From positions 1-6,691 of the forward strand of contig JAGACE010000086.1 in the NCBI GenBank assembly GCA_017614275.1: DNA of 6,691 nucleotides. Direction: 5' to 3'. Positions within the stretch are counted from its first letter, which is position 1. The number at the start of each line of letters is the position of its first letter. Made by a program: the position numbers and the translations under genes. The notes beneath the pieces were generated by a model. It was not told the DNA's origin, searched no databases, and was given only the letters and a program-made list of their open reading frames with translations. Positions 1-4,914 of this stretch are shown piece after piece. This DNA comes from Clostridia bacterium. GTDB lineage: Bacteria > Bacillota > Clostridia > Oscillospirales > Acutalibacteraceae.

Positions 1-589
1 ATTTCAGCTGGTCCAGCGTCAGCCGGTAGGGCTCCAGGAACTCTGTCAGGAAGAGTTCCGCCGGGGCGAAGTCCAGCGCGTGGACCGCCTGCAGGGTGGC
101 CTCGTAGGCCTTGTCGAACTCCCGGTTGCCTGCCTTCTGCTCCTCGATGCACTTGATGAGCGCGCTCAGCTTGTCCGCCGCTTTTACCGCCAGAACCAGC
201 TGCCGCTCCGCCTCCGTTTCCGCCGCGGGCTGCAGGACCTCCGTATAAGCGGGTTTCAGGTCCTCCGGCAGCATGTCCAGAAGGCGGTCTGTGGCGATGC
301 GCTCCACGTTCTTGTAGGCATCCCGGATCTCCGGACTGTAGTACTTGACCGGGGTGGGCATATCGCCCGTCAAAATCTCCGAACTGTCGTGGTACAGGGC
401 CAGGACGGCCGCGCGGTCCGCGTCCAGAGACATGCCGCAGCGGGTGTTCCCGAGCACGCAGAGCGCGTGGGCCAGGACCGCCACCTCGTAGGAGTGCTGC
501 ATGAGGTTCTCCGCCTCCGTGTTGCGCATGAGCGCCCAGCGGTCGATGTACTTCATGCGGGAGATGATCGCGTAGAATTCGTTGTTCAT
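1..589 (-). CDS. yfbR: YfbR-family HD-domain 5'-deoxynucleotidase (3' end cut by window edge)
   Basis: This enzyme would hydrolyse deoxyribonucleoside 5'-monophosphates to deoxynucleosides and phosphate in the cytoplasm, as part of dNTP pool control. In-window translation gives 196 residues with no stop; E. coli YfbR, recalled as about 199 residues, aligns along its whole length, so only a few residues are missing. Visible HD-superfamily metal ligands are H32 (in MQHSYEVA), H67-D68 (in LYHDSSEIL) and D139 (in KAADKLSA). The segments DRWALMRN near residue 16 and TGDMPTPVKYY near residue 74 match YfbR substrate-site regions. The start is the ATG whose complement is at 587-589, preceded by AGGAAGG at 594-600 on the minus strand. 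It follows a small membrane-protein gene in the same direction, but a hairpin terminator lies between them, so it may have its own weak promoter or rely on read-through. Family assignment is firm; exact substrate range is inferred. Confidence 0.93.
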   Translation of the reverse strand, partial: MNNEFYAIISRMKYIDRWALMRNTEAENLMQHSYEVAVLAHALCVLGNTRCGMSLDADRAAVLALYHDSSEILTGDMPTPVKYYSPEIRDAYKNVERIATDRLLDMLPEDLKPAYTEVLQPAAETEAERQLVLAVKAADKLSALIKCIEEQKAGNREFDKAYEATLQAVHALDFAPAELFLTEFLEPYRLTLDQLK

Positions 590-614
590 GGATGCCTTCC
601 TCTGTCCGAAATAG

Positions 615-650
615 TGAGAAAAAGAGACCCGCCTGGAGTCATCAAGCGGG
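615..650 (-). terminator. Small intrinsic terminator after the 65-residue membrane protein
   Basis: Read on the minus strand, the arms CCCGC (646-650) and GCGGG (628-632) form a short GC-rich stem. A run TCTCTTTTTCT follows directly, at about 617-627. The stem is only 5 bp before a mismatch, so termination may be partial. It lies between the stop of the small membrane-protein gene and the ribosome binding site of the yfbR-type gene. Confidence 0.55.
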
Positions 651-672
651 CCCATTTTGTTGTTTGTGCCTG

Positions 673-870
673 TTACGCGTTGTCCCGGGACTTCTTGGTC
701 TTGACGGGTTTCGGGTCGTTCGCCTTGGACATTTTGATGGCAGCTCTGTCATAGGACTTGCTTCTGCCGGTGTAGTTCAGCACGATGGAGATCAGCGCGA
801 ACATAATGCCCATCATCATGATGACGAGAGCGATGACCATCAGGACAAAAATAATGGTTGCAGAAATCAT
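673..870 (-). CDS. Small single-pass membrane protein, hypothetical
   Basis: The product is 65 residues. Residues 1-32 are almost entirely hydrophobic (many Ile, Met, Val, Leu) and form one membrane helix. Residues 33-65 are a polar, strongly basic tail (KMSKANDPKPVKTKKSRDNA), so the tail should face the cytoplasm. I do not recognise a family. It is probably a real gene: a good ribosome binding site AGAGGGGA lies at 879-886 on the minus strand, 8 nt from the ATG; a convincing promoter lies at 922-950; and a terminator follows the stop. It is transcribed divergently from the FHA-RodA-PBP operon, so a link to the cell envelope is possible but unproven. The first residues do not look like a cleavable signal peptide with a usual basic start. 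An overlapping reading at 749-943 in another frame lacks comparable support. Confidence 0.7.
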   Translation of the reverse strand: MISATIIFVLMVIALVIMMMGIMFALISIVLNYTGRSKSYDRAAIKMSKANDPKPVKTKKSRDNA

Positions 871-900
871 AAAAACTATCCCCTCTTAGTTTGGAATTAC

Positions 901-925
901 AAATCGTTCTGATTACTAACGATTT
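901..925. promoter_or_regulatory. Perfect 8-bp dyad overlapping the leftward -10 box, possible operator
   Basis: AAATCGTT (901-908) and AACGATTT (918-925) are exact reverse complements separated by 9 bp. The right arm overlaps the -10 hexamer of the minus-strand promoter (922-927), and the rest covers the likely transcription start region. A repressor bound here would block the promoter of the small membrane-protein gene. A 5' RNA hairpin is less likely, because one arm lies mostly upstream of the expected start. The binding protein is unknown. Confidence 0.45.
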
Positions 926-950
926 TAGCAAACAAGCCCCCAAAAAGCAA
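922..950 (-). promoter_or_regulatory. Sigma-A-type promoter for the small membrane-protein gene
   Basis: On the minus strand TTGCTT (945-950) is followed after exactly 17 bp by TAAAAT (922-927). Transcription would start near 915, giving a leader of about 45 nt that includes the ribosome binding site at 879-886. Spacing is ideal and both boxes are close to consensus. Confidence 0.65.
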
Positions 951-976
951 GCATTCAGGCAAAAAATGCGCCCTCT

Positions 977-1006
977 ATGGCATTTGTAAACGAAAAAAGG
1001 TATAAT
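977..1006 (+). promoter_or_regulatory. Sigma-A-type promoter of the FHA-RodA-PBP operon
   Basis: A perfect -10 box TATAAT lies at 1001-1006. The best -35 candidate is ATGGCA at 977-982 with an 18-bp spacer, a four of six match to TTGACA. Transcription should start near 1013, leaving a leader of about 35 nt. GTAAAC (986-991) and GTTTAC (1013-1018) form a 6-bp inverted repeat that brackets the -10 box. That spacing could suit a regulator, but arms this short may be chance. The promoter is back to back with the leftward one, about 26 bp apart. Confidence 0.65.
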
Positions 1007-1035
1007 ATCTCTGTTTACGATAACTTATACAGAGC

Positions 1036-1041
1036 GAGGTG
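1036..1041 (+). promoter_or_regulatory. Ribosome binding site that fixes the FHA-gene start
   Basis: GAGGTG stands 6 nt before the ATG at 1048. A GTG at 1039 is in the same frame and could be read as an earlier start, but it lies inside this ribosome binding site and has no good one of its own. The ATG at 1048 is therefore preferred. Confidence 0.75.
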
Positions 1042-1047
1042 AAGCGA

Positions 1048-1860
1048 ATGTCACTGGAACTCATCACCGCGGTCGGCCGCTGGCTGCTGCCGGTCCTGGC
1101 CGCCCTCATCGTGATCAGCTGCGGCGGCGTCCTCCTCCGGGGCAACCGGAAGACGGGCACCATCGGCTATGTGGTGAACGCTGCCAACGGCGACAGCATG
1201 GCCCTGCGCAGCTTCGAGACATCCATCGGGCGCAGCAAGCTGTGCGACATCGTCCTCAACTACAATACCGTGTCCCGCTTCCACGCGGTCATCGCGCGGC
1301 GCGGCGGCAAATGGATCCTGTTCGACACGAACTCCAAGACCGGCACCTACGTCAACAAGGACCGGGTCGTGGAAAAGAAGTTCCTGGAGAACGGGGACAC
1401 CCTGATCTTCGGCAACGCCATGTTCAAGTTCTACGAGGAACTGCCGGAGGTCATCCCCCAGAACTATCAAAACGCCTACGCGAAACCCGAGCAGAACGAG
1501 CACACGTTCCTGTATGACGACCGCCGGACCCCCGGCGACATCGTCATCCCGCAGATGGTCCGGGAAGCCGGCTGCAACCTGGAGAACTGCATCACGGGAG
1601 AACTCATGGAGATCGACGACATGGACGAGATCCTCATCGGGCGCAGCGAGGAGAGCCACATCCGCATCAATCGCCAGAGCGTCTCCAAATATCACGCGCT
1701 GGTCTCCCGCAACGCCTACGGCCACTGGGTCATCGAAGACCTCGACTCCGTGGCGGGCACGCTGCTCAACGGCGTGGAAGTCAACGAACCCACGCCCCTG
1801 CACGACTCCGACATCATCGAAGTCTGCGGCTACACCATCAAATTCAACGACCCCCGTTGA
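1048..1860 (+). CDS. Membrane-anchored protein with two FHA domains
   Basis: FHA domains bind phosphothreonine peptides. Here they probably recruit or sense a phosphorylated partner at the inner face of the membrane next to the wall-synthesis enzymes encoded downstream. The product is 270 residues: one hydrophobic helix at about 8-30, a basic RGNRK junction, then FHA1 at about 58-130 and FHA2 at about 195-267, joined by a polar linker. FHA1 shows G61-R62, S76-x-x-H79 and TGTYVN (98-103). FHA2 shows G198-R199, S213-x-x-H216 and GTLLNG (237-242). The asparagine usual just before the conserved GT is T98 in FHA1 and A236 in FHA2, so phosphopeptide binding may be altered. It is first in an operon with the SEDS and PBP genes; its stop lies 18 nt before the next start. 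It resembles actinobacterial FhaB-type proteins by domain and context, but orthology is not claimed. Domain call firm, partner unknown. Confidence 0.9.
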   Translation: MSLELITAVGRWLLPVLAALIVISCGGVLLRGNRKTGTIGYVVNAANGDSMALRSFETSIGRSKLCDIVLNYNTVSRFHAVIARRGGKWILFDTNSKTGTYVNKDRVVEKKFLENGDTLIFGNAMFKFYEELPEVIPQNYQNAYAKPEQNEHTFLYDDRRTPGDIVIPQMVREAGCNLENCITGELMEIDDMDEILIGRSEESHIRINRQSVSKYHALVSRNAYGHWVIEDLDSVAGTLLNGVEVNEPTPLHDSDIIEVCGYTIKFNDPR

Positions 1861-1878
1861 CGGAAAGGAGATGACCTT

Positions 1879-3096
1879 ATGAGCGGCCCCCGGTGGATCC
1901 CCTCCCTGCTTCTCATAACCGCGTTCCAGCTGATCTCCTTTGCACAGGTCATCTTTGTGGATGACGGGATCAACACCTTCGCGGCGATCATCCTGGGGAT
2001 CTATCTAGTCATCGAATGGGGCTGGGCGATCACCTCGTCCTTCGTCCTTCGAAAATCCAGCCCGGCGCTGGAATTCCTCGCGTTCTTCCTGACGGGCATC
2101 GGCCTCGCGGTCGTCGCCAGCAAGGGCACGTCCTCGCTGTTCACACAGTTTCTGGCGGTGGTCCTCGGCTTTGCCCTCTACGTGTTCATGCTGTGGATGC
2201 TCGCGAACATCGACCGCGTGGAGAAATTCCACATGCCCATGGAGATCCTGGCCATCGGCCTTCTGGCGATCGGCCTCATCTTCGCGTCGAACAAGAACGG
2301 CGCGTACAACTGGGTCCAGATCGGCGGCTTCTCCTTCCAGCCCTCGGAGATCGTGAAGATCGCCTTCATCTTCGTCGGCGCCGCCACGCTGGAAAAGATC
2401 CAGACCACCAAGCACATCACCCGCTACGCCGTGTTCGCGGTCATCTGCATCGGGCTCCTGTTCCTGATGCGGGACCTCGGCACCGCGCTCATTTTCTTCT
2501 TCACGTTCGTCGTCCTGGGCTTCATGCGCTCGGGCGATGTACGGACCATTTTATTCGTCATCCTGGCTGCCGCCATGGCCGCGGTGCTGGTCGTCCTGGT
2601 CAAGCGGAACTACGTCATGAACCGCTTTGCCACGTACCGGCACATCTGGGACACCCCCTACGGCAACGGCATGCAGCAGACCCGCGTGCTCACCTACTCC
2701 TCCTCCGGAGGCCTGCTGGGCATGGGCATCGGGAAGGGCAAACTGCGCAACGTGTTCGCCGCGGTGGAGGACCTGATCTTCGGCGTCGTCGCCGAGGAGT
2801 GGGGCCTGCTCATCGCCTTCATCGTCGCCCTGTCCTATATCTTCATCTTCGTCCACAGCGTCCGGAATGCCGTGGGCTCCCGCAGCGCGTTCTATTCCAT
2901 CGCCAGCTGCGCCGCAGGCTCGCTCCTGCTCTTCCAGGCAGCCCTGAACATCTTCGGCGTCACCGACCTGCTCCCCATGACCGGCGTCACCCTGCCCTTC
3001 GTGTCCCGCGGCGGTTCCAGTACCATTTCCTGCTGGGGCCTGCTGGCGTTCATCAAGGCAGCGGACAACCGGACCTGGGCCGGGAAAAAGACTTAA
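1879..3096 (+). CDS. RodA/FtsW-type SEDS peptidoglycan glycosyltransferase
   Basis: SEDS proteins polymerise lipid II into glycan strands in the membrane, working with a class B PBP. The 405-residue product is highly hydrophobic with about ten membrane helices. Family motifs in order are NWVQIGGFSFQPSE (144-157, with W145 and P155-S156-E157), RDLGTA (198-203), the loop QQTRVLTYSSSGGLLGMGIG (266-285), VEDLIFGVVAEEWG (296-309) and LPMTGVTLPFVSRGGSS (365-381). D298 matches the essential aspartate of the large extracellular loop (E. coli RodA context TDFIFAVLAEE). The usual QPDLGTA reads MRDLGTA here, so the proline is an arginine. AAGGAG lies at 1865-1870, 8 nt before the ATG. It is preceded by the FHA gene (18-nt gap) and followed by the PBP gene (21-nt gap). 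Whether it serves elongation, division or another process cannot be decided from sequence, so no symbol is given. Confidence 0.95.
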   Translation: MSGPRWIPSLLLITAFQLISFAQVIFVDDGINTFAAIILGIYLVIEWGWAITSSFVLRKSSPALEFLAFFLTGIGLAVVASKGTSSLFTQFLAVVLGFALYVFMLWMLANIDRVEKFHMPMEILAIGLLAIGLIFASNKNGAYNWVQIGGFSFQPSEIVKIAFIFVGAATLEKIQTTKHITRYAVFAVICIGLLFLMRDLGTALIFFFTFVVLGFMRSGDVRTILFVILAAAMAAVLVVLVKRNYVMNRFATYRHIWDTPYGNGMQQTRVLTYSSSGGLLGMGIGKGKLRNVFAAVEDLIFGVVAEEWGLLIAFIVALSYIFIFVHSVRNAVGSRSAFYSIASCAAGSLLLFQAALNIFGVTDLLPMTGVTLPFVSRGGSSTISCWGLLAFIKAADNRTWAGKKT

Positions 3097-3117
3097 AGGG
3101 GGCCGGATTTTCATCGT

Positions 3118-4476
3118 ATGAATCGTATTTTCAAACGCACCAAATGGATGTACTTCCTGGCCATCCTCTTCCTCGTCGGCCTGACCATCCTGGCCATCCT
3201 CTTCGGCACGCACGCCCGCAAGTGGGTCATGCAGCCGTATAACAAGCACATCTACTCCAGCTCCGGTCTGGTCGGCGGCTCCACGCTGTACGACCGCAAC
3301 GGCGATGTGCTGGTGGAAACCGTCGACGGCCAGCGGAAGTACAACAAAAACGCCACCGTCCGCAAGGCCACCCTGCACGTGGTGGGCGACGCGGAGGGGT
3401 ACATCTCCACCGGCGCCCAGACGGCCTTCGCCTCGCAGCTGACCGGCTACGACCTGATCAACGGCCTCTACTCCATGAAGCAGAAGCCCCACGACCTGAC
3501 CCTGACCATCGACGGCGGCCTCTCCGCCACCGCGTACCGGGCCATGACGGAGAAGGGCTATGACAAGGGCTGCGTCGGCGTCTACAACTACAAGACCGGC
3601 GAGATCCTGGCCGCCGTCTCCCTGCCGACCTACGACATCGAGAACAAGCCGGCCATCGACACCAGCAAGGACCGCTGGGACGCCGTCTACATGAACCGGT
3701 TCTTCAAGGGCAAGTACACCCCGGGCTCCACCTTCAAGGTCATCACGTCCGCCTGCGCCCTGGAGAACATCGACAACATCATGAACCAGTCCTTCAACTG
3801 CAACGGCGCCTACACCGTGGTCCGCGGCAGCCAGGTCAAGTGTACGGCCTCCCACGGAAGGCTCTCCTTCCGCTCGGCCCTGAACCACTCCTGCAACTCG
3901 GCCTTCGCCGCCATCGCGTCCGCCCAGCTGACCAACGACCAGCTGACTGCCACCGCGGAAGAGTTCGGGTTCAACGATACGATCGACGTCAACGGCATCG
4001 AATGCGCGAAGTCGTACTTCTCCCTGGAAGACGCCTACGCCATCGACCGCGCCTGGTGCGGCATCGGCCAGTACGAGACCCTCGTCTGCCCCTGCCACGA
4101 GATCGCCATCATGGGCGCCATCGCCAACAAGACCGGATCCACGCCGAACCCCACCCTCATCATGAAGACGGTGAACATCGGCACTTTGAGCTACGTGAGT
4201 TCTGACATCGCCACCCAGCTGGACGACCTGCTTCGGTCCAACGTGACGAACTACTACTCCGACTCCAAGTTCCCGAACCTGAAGATGTGCGGCAAGACCG
4301 GTACCGCCCAGGTCTCCGGCAAAGAGCCCCACACCCTGTTCGCGGGCTACTCCCAGAGAGACGACCTGCCCTTAGCCATCGTCGTCGTCCTCGAGAACTC
4401 CGGCGGCTACGGCCTGACCAACTGCATCCCCATCGCCAACGCAGTCATGCAGGATGCACTGGACCGGTATACTTGA
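3118..4476 (+). CDS. Class B penicillin-binding protein (peptidoglycan transpeptidase)
   Basis: This enzyme would crosslink peptide stems outside the membrane and partner the SEDS polymerase encoded just upstream. It has 452 residues, short for a class B PBP and near the size of mycobacterial PbpA (about 490). There is one N-terminal anchor helix (about 11-30), a small N-terminal domain starting at STLYDRNGDVLVE (55-67), then the transpeptidase domain. Catalytic motifs are complete: S204-T-F-K207 (in PGSTFK), S258-C-N260 and K393-T-G395 (in GKTGTAQ). No PASTA repeats follow. The extracellular part contains eleven cysteines, including C228 and C242 in a probable disulfide pair, which is many for an exported protein. 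The ATG has a weak, distant ribosome site (AAAGGGGG, 3095-3102, 15 nt away; GGAT at 3105-3108 is closer) and no alternative in-frame start upstream, so translation may be coupled to the gene before it. A strong terminator follows the stop. Confidence 0.95.
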   Translation: MNRIFKRTKWMYFLAILFLVGLTILAILFGTHARKWVMQPYNKHIYSSSGLVGGSTLYDRNGDVLVETVDGQRKYNKNATVRKATLHVVGDAEGYISTGAQTAFASQLTGYDLINGLYSMKQKPHDLTLTIDGGLSATAYRAMTEKGYDKGCVGVYNYKTGEILAAVSLPTYDIENKPAIDTSKDRWDAVYMNRFFKGKYTPGSTFKVITSACALENIDNIMNQSFNCNGAYTVVRGSQVKCTASHGRLSFRSALNHSCNSAFAAIASAQLTNDQLTATAEEFGFNDTIDVNGIECAKSYFSLEDAYAIDRAWCGIGQYETLVCPCHEIAIMGAIANKTGSTPNPTLIMKTVNIGTLSYVSSDIATQLDDLLRSNVTNYYSDSKFPNLKMCGKTGTAQVSGKEPHTLFAGYSQRDDLPLAIVVVLENSGGYGLTNCIPIANAVMQDALDRYT

Positions 4477-4517
4477 GCGCAACCCAAATAAATTTCGAAG
4501 AAGCTCGAACCAGACGA

Positions 4518-4563
4518 AGAAAAGCCCCAAATCGCTGTCTTTGGCGATTTGAGGCTTTTTTCT
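4518..4563 (+). terminator. Strong intrinsic terminator of the FHA-RodA-PBP operon
   Basis: The left arm 4520-4535 (AAAAGCCCCAAATCGC) pairs with the right arm 4544-4559 (GCGATTTGAGGCTTTT). There is a single C-A mismatch and an 8-nt loop (4536-4543), and the stem runs into a T-rich tail ending near 4561. The complementary strand also shows a T-rich tail after the stem, so it may act weakly on minus-strand transcripts arriving from the right. Confidence 0.92.
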
Positions 4564-4569
4564 TCTGTC

Positions 4570-4604
4570 ATTTCGTGCGTGCCGGCAGCCACAGGCCACG
4601 AAAT
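4570..4604. repeat. Inverted repeat left of the palindrome array
   Basis: ATTTCGTG (4570-4577) and CACGAAAT (4597-4604) are perfect 8-bp arms with a 19-nt GC-rich interior containing the palindrome TGCCGGCA (4580-4587). It lies between the operon terminator and the array. It could be a further transcription-end structure or the left border of the repeat element. Confidence 0.5.
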
Positions 4605-4614
4605 CCTATGAAAA

Positions 4615-4870
4615 GGCCGTCATTTACGTACCAAACAGCAGAAATACCTGATTTGGTACGTAGTTTTTGCCCGGAAGTGGCCATGGTTTACGTACCAAAT
4701 AGAAGAAATACCCGTTTTGGTACGTAGTTTTTGCCCGGAAGTGGCCATTATTTACGTACCAAATTGAAAAAACTGCGGCTTTGGTACGTAGCCGGCCCCC
4801 AAAAGAGGCCGTTATTTACGTACCAAATGGAAGAAACCGCCGTTTTGGTACGTAATCGTTGCCCGCGAAC
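4615..4870. repeat. Tandem array of four 64-bp palindromic units
   Basis: Units start at a conserved GGCC at 4615, 4679, 4743 and 4807, an exact 64-bp period. Each has a left arm TACGTACCAAA at 4625-4635, 4689-4699, 4753-4763 and 4817-4827. The exactly complementary right arm TTTGGTACGTA is at 4652-4662, 4716-4726, 4780-4790 and 4844-4854. Every loop is 16 nt, variable but with a shared purine-rich GAARAAA-like left half. The 26-nt joins after units 1 and 2 are identical at 24 positions (TTTTTGCCCGGAAGTGGCC core), while the join after unit 3 has diverged. The array sits between the 3' ends of convergent genes, typical of REP/BIME-like palindromes. No transposase is adjacent. Open frames through it shift between units because 64 is not a multiple of 3. 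Function is unknown: structured RNA, protein-binding array or mobile palindrome. Confidence 0.93.
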
Positions 4871-4887
4871 CGTCCGTTCAAGGCAAC
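4858..4887. repeat. Compound hairpin at the right end of the array
   Basis: GTTGCC (4858-4863) pairs with GGCAAC (4882-4887). Inside it, GAAC (4867-4870) pairs with GTTC (4876-4879) around a CGTCC loop. No T-run follows on either strand, so it is not a clear terminator. It overlaps the tail of unit 4 and lies about 28 bp beyond the stop of the Rpn-like gene. Confidence 0.4.
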
Positions 4888-4914
4888 CGCAGTCCTGTTT
4901 CGTGAGTGCGGGAA

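Noticed and set aside
80..754. Plus-strand open frame of 224 codons opposite the yfbR-type gene
   Set aside because: The minus strand encodes a clear HD-domain nucleotidase with all metal ligands. The plus-strand reading has no domain and spans the terminator and the small membrane-protein gene.
1039..1047. GTG start for the FHA protein, adding three residues
   Set aside because: This GTG lies within the GAGGTG ribosome binding site for the ATG at 1048 and has no ribosome site of its own.
2016..3242. Plus-strand open frame of 408 codons in another frame over the SEDS gene
   Set aside because: The product is Arg/His/Pro-rich without membrane helices, a frame-shifted shadow of the real SEDS gene, and has no ribosome binding site.
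2551..4332. Long minus-strand open frame of 593 codons opposite the SEDS and PBP genes
   Set aside because: It is antisense to two genes with complete family motifs. Its Gly/Val/Asp/Ala-rich composition is typical of the reverse frame of GC-rich coding DNA, and it has no recognisable domain.
4615..4870. CRISPR array
   Set aside because: The repeats are regularly spaced, but two of the intervening joins are nearly identical, the variable part is a 16-nt hairpin loop inside each palindrome, there are only four units, and no cas gene is visible.
4858..4887. Intrinsic terminator for the minus-strand operon
   Set aside because: The hairpin is plausible but neither strand has a following T-run, so it is listed only as an inverted repeat.
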